Source: Aurantiacibacter rhizosphaerae (GTDB lineage Bacteria > Pseudomonadota > Alphaproteobacteria > Sphingomonadales > Sphingomonadaceae). From it: 64,000 nt of DNA. The stretch is from contig NZ_WUBR01000001.1 of assembly GCF_009807005.1 (NCBI RefSeq), positions 682,001 to 746,000 of the forward strand, written 5' to 3'. Made by a program: the position numbers and the translations under genes. The notes below the pieces were generated by a model. It worked only from the letters and a program-made list of their open reading frames with translations, had not been told where the DNA came from and ran no database searches. Of this stretch, positions 10,433 through 18,290 are shown one piece after another; position 1 is the first letter of the stretch; the number at the start of each line of letters is the position of its first letter.

Positions 10433-10924
10433 ATGGAGCAGGACACCGCCAACCGCATCGAAGCCATCACGCTTGATGAAGCGACTGTCATCGCGCGCAG
10501 CGAGGACATCGAGAAGGAGCGTGAAGTGGCTCTTCGCGATCTGGTGGAGGATAACCTCTTCCGCCCGGTACGCGCCATTGCACAGGGGCATTCAGGCCCG
10601 TGGCACGTGCATCTGGAGGTGGTGGAAGGCATGCTGGCCTGGCACCTGCGCGATGCAGGCGGGACAGAGGCGGGCACCATCGGCCTTGGCATGGCGCGCA
10701 TGCGCCGGGCGATTCGCGATTACTTCGCCATATGCGACAGCTATTACAAAGCCTTGCGCCGCGCATCCGCGCAAGAGATCGAAACCATCGACATGGCCCG
10801 GCGCGGCATCCACGATCGCGGCACGCGGCATTTGCTGGATGCGCTGGAAGGCAAGGTCGAAACCGATTTCGAGACTGCCAGACGCCTTTTCACATTGATC
10901 TGCGTGCTGCATATCAAGGCCTGA
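10433..10924 (+). CDS. UPF0262 family protein
   Basis: The 163-residue product matches the alphaproteobacterial UPF0262 family (RIEAITLDEATVIARS, VALRDLVEDNLFRP, LGMARMRRAIRDYF). The ATG at 10433 matches the family N-terminus; a longer frame exists upstream but overlaps dnaB antisense. No biochemical function is known. The protein is soluble, with no signal peptide or membrane segment. Confidence 0.88.
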   Translation: MEQDTANRIEAITLDEATVIARSEDIEKEREVALRDLVEDNLFRPVRAIAQGHSGPWHVHLEVVEGMLAWHLRDAGGTEAGTIGLGMARMRRAIRDYFAICDSYYKALRRASAQEIETIDMARRGIHDRGTRHLLDALEGKVETDFETARRLFTLICVLHIKA

Positions 10925-10942
10925 TTCGGGCATCGGAAATTC

Positions 10943-11641
10943 ATGGGTCTAAAGCGTAAAACCGTATGGCGCTGGCGTATCGTCGCGCTGCTGCTGCTGG
11001 CTGCCATCGTGGCGGGCGGCTATGGCTGGTGGCGCGCCATCAGCTGGCAGCCATTGCGCGCCGAATACCCGATGCAGGGCGCGATGGTGAGCGCAGGCGA
11101 TGGCGCGGTGGACTTTAACGCCCTGCGCGCAACCGGTGCCGATTTCGTCTATCTGGAAGCGAGCGAGGGCGCGCGCGGGCGCGATCCGCAATTTGCCCGC
11201 AATCTGGCTGCCGTTACCGATGCAGGGGTGCCGCACGGCGTGGTGCATGCCTATGATCCATGCATTCCGGCGCAGCGGCAAGCGGCCAATTTCGTCACCA
11301 TCGTACCGCGCGACGCGTCGCTATTGCCGCCCGCCATCGCGCTGGAGAAGCTGGCCAGCACCTGCGGCGATCCGATTGTCGAAGCAGGGCTGGAAAGCGA
11401 GCTGACGACCTTCATCAACCAAGTAGAGGGTCATGCCGGCCAATCGGTGGTGCTGAAGATCAGCCCGGCCTTCGAGGCAGAGCATGGTCTTGCCATTCGC
11501 ATCGAGCGCAACCTGTGGCTGGACAGGGATTTCATGCAGCCGGACTATGCCGGCAGGCCGTGGACCTTGTGGACTGCCACCACCCATTTTCGCGGCGAAG
11601 GCAGCGATGGCCCCCTCCGCTGGGTGGTGGTTCAGCCTTAA
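10943..11641 (+). CDS. membrane-anchored GH25 lysozyme-like protein, active site degenerate
   Basis: The 232-residue product has one N-terminal membrane anchor (about 10-29) and a GH25-type fold: a GA(D)FVYLEASEG strand, DAGVPHGVVHAYD, and the C-terminal WTLWTATTHF. In active GH25 muramidases an early Asp and a DxE pair are catalytic. Here the early position reads MVSAGDG and the DxE position reads IALEK, so the Asp of the pair is Ala while the Glu remains. This suggests altered or lost muramidase activity, perhaps glycan binding. It lies 18 bp after the UPF0262 gene. Confidence 0.7.
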   Translation: MGLKRKTVWRWRIVALLLLAAIVAGGYGWWRAISWQPLRAEYPMQGAMVSAGDGAVDFNALRATGADFVYLEASEGARGRDPQFARNLAAVTDAGVPHGVVHAYDPCIPAQRQAANFVTIVPRDASLLPPAIALEKLASTCGDPIVEAGLESELTTFINQVEGHAGQSVVLKISPAFEAEHGLAIRIERNLWLDRDFMQPDYAGRPWTLWTATTHFRGEGSDGPLRWVVVQP

Positions 11642-11653
11642 GGGATTGAGGGC

Positions 11654-12799
11654 TCAGCCTTCTTCCGGCTCCAGCCATTCTACCAATGCGGCCAGACATT
11701 CGCGGGCCAGCATCTTGCTGCGCTCCGGGCTCCAGCCCTGTTCTGTATCGGGCCAGTCGTCATTATCCTTGAACGGCATTTCCAGCGTCATCGCGGTGGC
11801 GCCGAAACGCTCTGCCACCTGATTGGTGCTGATGGTGAGATTGGCCTTGCCCGGTGCCGACTTGGGATAGCCTTTCGCAGTCTGAAAATCGGGCGTGCGC
11901 CGTTCCAATATGCGCTGATAGCGGTACATTCTCTCGCCCTGCTCGTCAGTCCACGACGGAATGCCTTCGAACCCGGCCAGGAAGACGGCGGCGATTGCCT
12001 CGTCACCGTGCACGTCCATGGCAAAGTCCACGCCGCTTTCATCCATCGCGTTTCTGATCGCCAGCACCTCCGGCGATTTCTCGGCACTTGGCTCTGCCCA
12101 TTCGCGATTGAGATTCACGCCATCGGCATTGGTGCGCAAGTGGCCCCGGAAAGAGCCATCGGGATTGCAATTGGGCACCACGTGCAGACGGCACTTCTGT
12201 CGCAGGACGCGGCCAACCACGTCCGCCGGATCGGTAAGCACTTCCAGCGCGCCTTCCATCCACCATTCTGCCATGCTCTCGCCCGGATGCTGCCGTGCGT
12301 AGAACCACACCTGCGTTTCGCCTTCGCCCATTTCCAGGCAATCAACGGTGCGCCCGTCCAGCGTTTCACCAAGGCGGCGGTAATCCACGCCCTCGCTGCA
12401 TGCCGCAGCTGCCACCAGATCGTCATGACGCTCAATCGAATAGGGCGCGAAATAGGCGAACCAGGCGATGTCCGATGCGGGGGTGTAACGGATTGTGAGA
12501 GTGCCGTTTCCGGCGCTCTTATCATAACTGCTTTGCGCGCGGCCCCAGTACTGGCGATCTTCCGACACGCAGGCATTGTAGCCCGGCCAGCCTTCGGGAT
12601 AGGCGCTGTCTGCCAGCTGATCGATGGTGAGCACCAGTTCGCGACCCGCCGCGCCGGACACGCGAAAGTGAAACCACTGTGCAAATTCGCTGTTGCGATC
12701 ATGCGAGATGCGCAGATGGGCCGTGGCCCCGTCCACCGAAACGACTTCGATATTGCCGCTGTCGAAAGCGGCGTCGATCTTGATATCAGATGTAATCAT
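11654..12799 (-). CDS. M14 family zinc carboxypeptidase (cytosolic carboxypeptidase-like)
   Basis: The 381-residue product has an N-terminal beta-sandwich ([14 protein letters not shown]) of the CCP/AGBL type, then the M14 catalytic domain. Visible residues are the zinc ligands in HPGES and HGD, the NxxREW substrate motif (NLNREWAEP) and the catalytic Glu in TLEMPFKD. Bacterial relatives are proposed to trim C-terminal residues from peptides or proteins; the true substrate is unknown. The start at 12799 overlaps the upstream gene stop by ATGA, which implies translational coupling. Confidence 0.88.
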   Translation of the reverse strand: MITSDIKIDAAFDSGNIEVVSVDGATAHLRISHDRNSEFAQWFHFRVSGAAGRELVLTIDQLADSAYPEGWPGYNACVSEDRQYWGRAQSSYDKSAGNGTLTIRYTPASDIAWFAYFAPYSIERHDDLVAAAACSEGVDYRRLGETLDGRTVDCLEMGEGETQVWFYARQHPGESMAEWWMEGALEVLTDPADVVGRVLRQKCRLHVVPNCNPDGSFRGHLRTNADGVNLNREWAEPSAEKSPEVLAIRNAMDESGVDFAMDVHGDEAIAAVFLAGFEGIPSWTDEQGERMYRYQRILERRTPDFQTAKGYPKSAPGKANLTISTNQVAERFGATAMTLEMPFKDNDDWPDTEQGWSPERSKMLARECLAALVEWLEPEEG

Positions 12800-13389
12800 T
12801 CGACCGAGATAGTCTCCCCGGAGGTTCCGGGAAAGCCCGAAAACAAGGCATCTGCCAGACGCGGCGCGGCGGCTGCGTCGGCGGCGTAATCGCTGTTGGC
12901 GGTGACGGTCATGGTGGCGCGGCCTTCCCACAGGTTCTGATCGCCGCCCGCCTGCCGGATGCTCACCACCATTTCGCGCGCGATGCGTTCAGAAGGCTTG
13001 CCGCCAAGGTTGAAGCCGATACCTACACCAAGGCCGGAGCCATATGTGCCGGTGGACCCGCCCACGCCAACGCCAACTGGCCCGCGGCGGTTGCCTTCAT
13101 CCAGCACATATTGATCGATGCCAAGCTGCGCGGTCTGGGAGCCGTTCACCATCACCACGCGATAGCCCATCTCTTCCAGTTCAAGTCGCACCGCATCGCG
13201 ATAAATGCCGTATTCGATGCTTTCCGCCTCCAGCCCGGCAGCAGGCACGATCTGGATCGTACCTTGTCCCAGAAACGCGGGCGCGTCGCCCACGAAACGC
13301 GTGACATCGACGGGCGAAACATAGGCCGGGGTGGCGCAGGCGGGCAGCATCAGGCTGGCGGCCAAGAGGGCAAAGGCAGGTTTCTTCAT
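12796..13389 (-). CDS. DUF4136 lipoprotein
   Basis: The 197-residue product starts with a lipoprotein signal ([11 protein letters not shown], lipidation Cys at about 18). A DUF4136 domain follows, with a Gly-rich central strand ([15 protein letters not shown]) and a C-terminal segment [19 protein letters not shown]4136 proteins are envelope lipoproteins of unknown function. The start at 13389 fits the signal peptide; upstream in-frame sequence does not. It heads a two-gene unit with the carboxypeptidase through a 4-bp overlap. Confidence 0.85.
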   Translation of the reverse strand: MKKPAFALLAASLMLPACATPAYVSPVDVTRFVGDAPAFLGQGTIQIVPAAGLEAESIEYGIYRDAVRLELEEMGYRVVMVNGSQTAQLGIDQYVLDEGNRRGPVGVGVGGSTGTYGSGLGVGIGFNLGGKPSERIAREMVVSIRQAGGDQNLWEGRATMTVTANSDYAADAAAAPRLADALFSGFPGTSGETISVE

Positions 13390-13478
13390 GCCTTTACAAC
13401 GCAACAACAGGGCGAAAGGTGCCCGGCTGGCGATGAGGGGTAATTGCCGCTTTACCAAAGCATGCTAACCGCGGGGGC

Positions 13479-14486
13479 ATGGATAAAAAATGCCCCGTGC
13501 TGGTGACCGGCGGTGCCGGCTATATCGGCAGCCACGCGGTGCTGGCCCTGCGCGATGCAAATTGGCCGGTGGCGGTGATCGATAATCTGGTAACGGGCTT
13601 TCGCTTCGCGGTGCCGGATGACGTGGCATTCTACGAAGGCGATATCGCCGATGCAGAACTGCTTGCGCGCATCTTTTCGGAGCAGAACATTGGTGCGGTG
13701 ATGCATTTTGCAGGCTCCGTCGTGGTGCCCGAAAGCGTGGCAAATCCGCTGAAATACTATGACAACAACACGGCGAGAAGCCGGGATCTGATCGCTGCGG
13801 TAGTGGCGGCGGGCGTGCCGCACATGATCTTTTCCTCCACCGCGGCCACATATGGCATCCCCGACGTGCCCGCCGTCACGGAGGATACGCCGCTCAACCC
13901 GATCAATCCCTATGGCTGGTCTAAATTGATGACGGAGCGGATGCTGGCAGATACCGCCGCCGCGCATGATCTGAACTATTGCGCCCTGCGCTATTTCAAT
14001 GTCGCAGGGGCAGACCCGGAAGGCCGCGGCGGCCAGTCTACTGCCGGGGCAACGCATCTGATAAAGGTGGCGGTGGAAGCCGCGCTGGGCACGCGGGAGA
14101 GCGTGGGCGTGTTCGGCACCGATTACGATACGCCCGATGGCACCGGCGTGCGCGATTACATCCATGTCAGCGATCTGGCGGCGGCGCATGTTCTGGCGCT
14201 GGAGGCGCTGATGGCGCAGCCCACACGGTCCTTGACGATGAACTGCGGTTATGGCCGGGGCTTCTCCGTGCTGGAGGTTCTGGACGCTGTGGACCGGGTG
14301 ACGAACGGCACAATCACCCGTGATCTGCAGCCGCGCCGGGCGGGTGATCCCGATTCGCTCATTTCCGATCCATCGCGAATCAAGGCGACCCTGCCGTGGC
14401 GGCCACGCCATGCCGATCTCGATACGATCATCGCCCACGCCCTTGCATGGGAAGGCAAGCTGGCCCGCATGCGCGGCAATGCTTGA
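13479..14486 (+). CDS. galE: UDP-glucose 4-epimerase
   Basis: Extended-SDR enzyme that interconverts UDP-glucose and UDP-galactose for polysaccharide synthesis. The 335-residue product has the NAD-binding TGGAGYIGSH, the SSTAATYG strand carrying the catalytic Ser/Thr, and the YGWSK catalytic Tyr/Lys. The GalE signature RYFNVAGAD also follows. Length is normal. No obvious operon partner; it stands apart from the exopolysaccharide cluster at 53-64 kb. Confidence 0.93.
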   Translation: MDKKCPVLVTGGAGYIGSHAVLALRDANWPVAVIDNLVTGFRFAVPDDVAFYEGDIADAELLARIFSEQNIGAVMHFAGSVVVPESVANPLKYYDNNTARSRDLIAAVVAAGVPHMIFSSTAATYGIPDVPAVTEDTPLNPINPYGWSKLMTERMLADTAAAHDLNYCALRYFNVAGADPEGRGGQSTAGATHLIKVAVEAALGTRESVGVFGTDYDTPDGTGVRDYIHVSDLAAAHVLALEALMAQPTRSLTMNCGYGRGFSVLEVLDAVDRVTNGTITRDLQPRRAGDPDSLISDPSRIKATLPWRPRHADLDTIIAHALAWEGKLARMRGNA

Positions 14487-14575
14487 CTTCGCCGCCGCCC
14501 GCCCTTAGTCGCGCGCCTTGAATTTGCGGCATTGCAGACTATCTGAAGTGCCGATTATCTTTCGGGAAAAGAAAC

Positions 14576-14701
14576 ATGAAGATCCGCAACAGCCTCAAGT
14601 CGCTGAAGAACCGTCATCGCGATTGCCGCGTGATTCGCCGTCGCGGCCGCACCTATGTGATCAACAAGACCAACCGTCGCTTCAAGGCCCGCCAGGGCTA
14701 A
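14576..14701 (+). CDS. rpmJ: 50S ribosomal protein L36 (zinc-less type)
   Basis: A 41-codon gene encodes [20 protein letters not shown] followed by [20 protein letters not shown] and a final Gly, the alphaproteobacterial L36. The four zinc-ligand positions of the zinc-binding form are absent apart from a single Cys, so this is the zinc-independent type. It was found by eye because it is short. A clear terminator follows. Confidence 0.96.
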   Translation: MKIRNSLKSLKNRHRDCRVIRRRGRTYVINKTNRRFKARQG

Positions 14702-14740
14702 TGTGCGCCGTGCCGCTTTGTGGCGGCACCGGTCTTTCGC

Positions 14741-14768
14741 AAAGCCCCCGTCACCACGGGGGCTTTTT
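14741..14768 (+). terminator. intrinsic terminator after rpmJ
   Basis: AAAGCCCCCGT and ACGGGGGCTTTTT pair around a short CAC loop, ending in a T-run. It ends only a few bases before the ATG of the HAD hydrolase gene, so that gene must use read-through or a promoter within the hairpin region. Confidence 0.88.
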
Positions 14769-14770
14769 GC

Positions 14771-15394
14771 ATGCCTGACGCAAATGATCAGCCCACCGCC
14801 GTCGTCTTCGATATTGGCCGGGTCATCATCCAGTGGAAGCTGCGATATCTGTTCGAAAAGCTGATCGACGATGCTGATCAGCTTGACTGGTTTCTGGCGA
14901 ATGTCGTTACCGAAGAATGGCATCATCAGCACGATGAAGGCCGCCCGCTGGCAGAGATGGTGCCTGAACGGATCGCTGAATTTCCCGACCACGCTGATCT
15001 GATCCGCGCCTATGCCGCGCGCTTTGCCGAAACCTATCCCGCCCATGTTCCCGGCACGCTGGACATTATCGCCCGGCTGAAGGCGCGAAATGTGCCCTTG
15101 TTCGGCCTCTCAAACTTCGGCGCCGATTTCTGGCCGGAATTCATTGCAGGCGAATCGGCGCTGCAGGGCTTTGGCGATATCGTGGTGTCCGGCCACGAGA
15201 AGGTCGCGAAGCCCGATCCCGCGATCTATGCCATTGCTGAAGCGCGCTTTGGCATGCCGCCGCAGCAATTGTTCTTCATCGATGACAAGGCGGAAAACAT
15301 CGCCGCCGCCAAGGCGCGCGGGTGGCACGGCCATGTGTTCACCGATGCCGAGACGCTGGAAGCCGATCTGCGCCAACGCGGCCTGCTGAGCTAG
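14771..15394 (+). CDS. HAD-superfamily hydrolase (YihX-like)
   Basis: The 207-residue product has HAD motif I FDIGRVIIQW (nucleophile Asp, with Gly in place of the usual second Asp, as in YihX-type sugar phosphatases), motif II FGLSN, the motif III Lys (GHEKVAKPDP) and motif IV FFIDDK. It is probably a small-molecule phosphatase; substrate unknown. The ATG at 14771 lies right after the rpmJ terminator; an in-frame start at 14720 would read through it and adds non-family residues. Confidence 0.85.
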   Translation: MPDANDQPTAVVFDIGRVIIQWKLRYLFEKLIDDADQLDWFLANVVTEEWHHQHDEGRPLAEMVPERIAEFPDHADLIRAYAARFAETYPAHVPGTLDIIARLKARNVPLFGLSNFGADFWPEFIAGESALQGFGDIVVSGHEKVAKPDPAIYAIAEARFGMPPQQLFFIDDKAENIAAAKARGWHGHVFTDAETLEADLRQRGLLS

Positions 15395-15400
15395 CTCCAT

Positions 15401-15432
15401 AAAAAAAGCCCCGACGCGCACTGCGCCGGGGC
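15401..15432 (-). terminator. intrinsic terminator for the CC_3452-type gene
   Basis: GCCCCG and CGGGGC with inner GCGC pairing form a stem preceded on this strand by seven A residues, which is a T-run on the minus strand. It is placed downstream of the minus-strand secreted protein gene. Confidence 0.75.
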
Positions 15433-15480
15433 AATTGGCCCACCCGATGGAGAAGGGTGGGCGGAAATTTCGCCAAGCGA

Positions 15481-15789
15481 TCAGCTGTTGCAGCGGGCCA
15501 GTTGCTTATCGGATATCGGCTCCCCGCCTGCAGTGAAGCTGTCGATATTGCCGACCTTGCGGCGCAGTTCCTTGCATACGCGCAAAGCCCGGTCACGGCT
15601 GCGCGGGGCGACGCAAGACGTGCCTTCGCACCGGAACACCACGCCGCCGGCAATGACATCGCTCTCGCTCGCAGGCTGCGACAATTCGGCGGTGAAGAAC
15701 GGTGCTGCGTCGCGCGCCTGCAATGGGGGCGCTGCTGCCGCTGAGAGGCCCAGGGTAGCGGCAACGGCAAGCTTGAAGAAACGGGTCAC
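15481..15789 (-). CDS. CC_3452 family secreted small protein
   Basis: The 102-residue product has a signal peptide (cleavage near AAAAPPLQA-RD) and the sphingomonad/caulobacter CC_3452 pattern: FTAELSQPASES, GGVVFRCEGTSCVA, CKELRRKVG and a final LARCN. The four cysteines probably form two disulfides in the periplasm. The family has no known function. Confidence 0.85.
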   Translation of the reverse strand: MTRFFKLAVAATLGLSAAAAPPLQARDAAPFFTAELSQPASESDVIAGGVVFRCEGTSCVAPRSRDRALRVCKELRRKVGNIDSFTAGGEPISDKQLARCNS

Positions 15790-15945
15790 GGTGGGCCTCC
15801 TGTAAACGAAAACATCGGTCGCAATGGAATACCAGTTGCAAATCGATATCTAAAAAACAGGGTTTTGATTCGCAACCCTGTTTTGCGAACATTGTTGGCT
15901 TTCCGATATTTGCCTGTAGAACGAGTGGCGGAGGACGTGTTCTGA

Positions 15946-16464
15946 ATGGGTATCAGAGAGCCATTAGGAGAGCTTGATTGCGGTCTGCCGCATGCTCTTG
16001 ATGTCATGGGGGAACGCTGGTCGTTCCTCATCCTGCGCGCCGCCTTCAACGGGCTTTGCCATTTCGAGGAATTTTCCAGCGAACTGGGCATCGCGCGCAA
16101 TATCCTTTCCAATCGCCTGGCCAATCTGGTGCAGCACGGCGTGATGCAGCGAACGCCGTGCGAAACGGACCGGCGCAAGGTGGAATACCGCCTTACGGAA
16201 AAGGGGCTGGGCCTGCTGCCTGCCATGCTGGCCCTGCGCCAGTGGGGTGAACGCTATGCGGAGAATTTCTCGTCCAAGCTGGTGCTGGTGGACTGCCGCG
16301 ATGGGAAACCCGTCGCCCCGATCAGGATCCGCGCCCACGATGGCCGCGACCTGAGCTGGCACGAACTGGGCTGGCAAACGCCGGACAAGCTGGGACAGCC
16401 GGTGGCGCCGCATGATGGCGCCTATATCAAGGACAGCGATATCAAATCGGCAGATTGCCGCTGA
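15946..16464 (+). CDS. HxlR family transcriptional regulator
   Basis: The 172-residue product carries the HxlR winged helix: an early Cys (ELDCGLPHALDVMGERWS), FEEFSSELGIARNILSNRL as recognition region, and YRLTEKGLGL. The N-terminal Cys is often the redox or electrophile sensor of this family. A C-terminal extension of about 60 residues, beyond the usual 110-120, has no recognised domain. It overlaps the next gene by a few bases. Confidence 0.88.
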   Translation: MGIREPLGELDCGLPHALDVMGERWSFLILRAAFNGLCHFEEFSSELGIARNILSNRLANLVQHGVMQRTPCETDRRKVEYRLTEKGLGLLPAMLALRQWGERYAENFSSKLVLVDCRDGKPVAPIRIRAHDGRDLSWHELGWQTPDKLGQPVAPHDGAYIKDSDIKSADCR

Positions 16465-16781
16465 GCAAACCGCCAAGAACGCCGGACGGACGCTATATCG
16501 TGGTGCGGGGCCGCCTGTGGCGCGCCAGCAATCCGGCCCTTGATGAAAGCGAACGCCAGCCCCTCGTCAATGAACTGATGGATGCGCGCCGCGCCGTGCG
16601 CGATGCGAAGGGTGATCCGGCGAAAACAAAGCAGGCGCGCGCCCGCGTGGATGCCGCGAAAGTGGCGCTGGGCGAACGTGGCCCTGTGTGGTGGAGCGAC
16701 GGCGCGCCCGATTACAATCGCCACATGGCGAAGAACACGCCCTATGCACGGTGGTTCAGCGGCTTGGATCCCGAGGGCTAG
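16455..16781 (+). CDS. conserved hypothetical protein (TTG start)
   Basis: The 108-residue soluble product has the motif PDGRYIVVRGRLWRASNP, a basic helix and a C-terminal WWSDGAPDYNRHM. I recognise the pattern as a conserved proteobacterial hypothetical but know no function. The best start is TTG at 16455, overlapping the end of the HxlR gene by 10 bp, which suggests coupling; no ATG exists before the conserved part. Confidence 0.65.
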   Translation: MPLSKPPRTPDGRYIVVRGRLWRASNPALDESERQPLVNELMDARRAVRDAKGDPAKTKQARARVDAAKVALGERGPVWWSDGAPDYNRHMAKNTPYARWFSGLDPEG

Positions 16782-16789
16782 GATGCGCC

Positions 16790-17656
16790 CTAGGCGCGCG
16801 GTGCCTGCCGCCTGTAGCTGAGCGCCTCTGCCACGTGGATACGCCCCACTTCAGGCGCGCCTGCCAGATCGGCGATGGTCCGCGCCACGCGCAGCATGCG
16901 GGTGTAGGCGCGGGCTGACAGGCGCATTTTTTCCGCTGCCTGCATCAGCAGGGTCCGGCCCGCTTCGTCCGGCGTTGCATGCTCCTCCAGTGCGTCTCCA
17001 TCCAGTTCCGCGTTGGAGCGGATACCGCGGGCGGTTTGCAACTTGCGCGCTGCGGCAACGCGCGCGGCAACCTCCGCACTGCCTTCGGCAGGTGGGGGCA
17101 GGGCAAGGTCTGCGGCGCTTACCGGGTCTACTTCCACGTGCAGATCGATCCGGTCCAGCATGGGTCCGGAAACCTTGGACTGGTAATCCACGGCGCATTT
17201 GGGCGCACGGCTGCACGCCAGCGCCGGATCGCCAAGATGGCCGCAGCGGCACGGGTTCATCGCGGCAATCAGCTGCACGCGGGCGGGATAGGCGACATGG
17301 GCATTGGCGCGCGCAACATCCACCTTGCCCGTCTCTAGCGGCTGACGCAGCGAATCGAGCACGGCGCGCTGGAATTCAGGCAGTTCATCCAGGAACAACA
17401 CGCCCAGATGCGCCAGGCTGACCTCGCCCGGACGCACGCGCAGCCCGCCGCCTGTCAGCGCCGCCATGCTGGCCGAGTGATGCGGCGCACGAAACGGGCG
17501 ACTGCGGCTGATCCGGCCGCCTTCCAGCAGGCCCGCCACCGATTGCACCATGCTGACTTCCAGCGCCTCTGCCGGGGAAAGCGGCGGCAAGATGCCGGGC
17601 AGACAGCTGGCCAGCAGGCTTTTGCCCGCACCGGGCGGCCCGTTCATCAAAAGGTT
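16790..17656 (-). pseudogene. comM: comM/yifB, 5'-truncated by the integrated element
   Basis: This is the C-terminal ~290 codons of the Mg-chelatase-like AAA+ protein ComM (YifB), a helicase that promotes branch migration in natural transformation. It retains Walker A NGPPGAGKS, FRAPHHSAS, Walker B LFLDELPEF, the Cys-rich MNPCRCGHLGDP and the C-terminal LSARAYTRMLRVARTIADL. The family is about 500 residues; the N-terminal ~210 residues are missing. Family sequence ends at the Asn codon 17654-17656, where GGHN is expected and GISN is read. The frame runs on to an ATG at 17698 inside foreign DNA, so a short hybrid protein could be made. Confidence 0.88.
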
Positions 17657-17665
17657 GGATATGCC
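17650..17665. other. left junction of the integrated element (candidate att site)
   Basis: comM identity stops after base 17656 (plus-strand AAAAGGTT, then GGATATGCC). The serine recombinase gene lies 600 bp inward, which is the expected distance for an end of a serine-integrase element. The core dinucleotide cannot be fixed without the other end. Confidence 0.55.
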
Positions 17666-17880
17666 TACACTCGCGCTGCTATGAGCTGTGGAAAGCAATC
17701 CGAATGGCAGAAATTGGGCCGTTTGCAGACTGTCCGGTCTCAGCTGAAGAAACCGCCAAAGCTGCCTTTCGAATAGCGACCCAATTTCGTACCTTAAATG
17801 ATAGTTGACCGTTCACAAGAAGTGGTTGCGCCAAGGCGCGTGCAGCTTGCTTCCCGGCTCCGCCGACGCCAATAGGAAGC

Positions 17881-18240
17881 ATGTCACCTCACACTCGAGC
17901 CATGGTCGCCGCTGCCGCCCACGCCTTCATATGCGGCAGGAAGATTGTTGGCGTGCATGATCATGAATTTGGAAAGGACATGCGCATCGCCGCAGAAGCT
18001 CAGGGGGAGCGCCTCCAAGGTTTCGATGGCGACAGAGCCGCGAAGTTCGACGGTAGTTCCAGCGAAATTTACGATGCTGTGGATGATGCATTCGTATCGC
18101 TCGAGATCGATGGGCTCAAAGCACACGGATACGATCGGAGAACATCTAGCCACTATACCCTCTCGGTACTGGGTCGGGTTGTGCAGTTATACGACCACGC
18201 CTCAAGATCCTGGTTTGCTTATACGATTCAGGTCGGTTGA
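17881..18240 (+). CDS. hypothetical protein upstream of the recombinase
   Basis: The 119-residue soluble product has no recognised family. Visible parts are an alpha-helical N-terminus (RAMVAAAAHAFICGRK), an acidic centre and a C-terminal strand LGRVVQLYDHASRSWFAY. AGGAAGC directly precedes the ATG. It lies 50 bp before the serine recombinase in the same direction, between the junction and the integrase. It could be a recombination accessory factor, but this is only positional inference. Confidence 0.6.
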   Translation: MSPHTRAMVAAAAHAFICGRKIVGVHDHEFGKDMRIAAEAQGERLQGFDGDRAAKFDGSSSEIYDAVDDAFVSLEIDGLKAHGYDRRTSSHYTLSVLGRVVQLYDHASRSWFAYTIQVG

Positions 18241-18290
18241 CGCCGACCTAGCTGCCTTTCTTCTCTCGGACTGAATCATCGAAGGTTTTG

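Noticed and set aside
17679-17882. Minus-strand frame with a P-loop-like GVGGAGK near its start
   Set aside because: The rest does not resemble a P-loop protein, it is antisense to the junction region, and it lacks a ribosome site.
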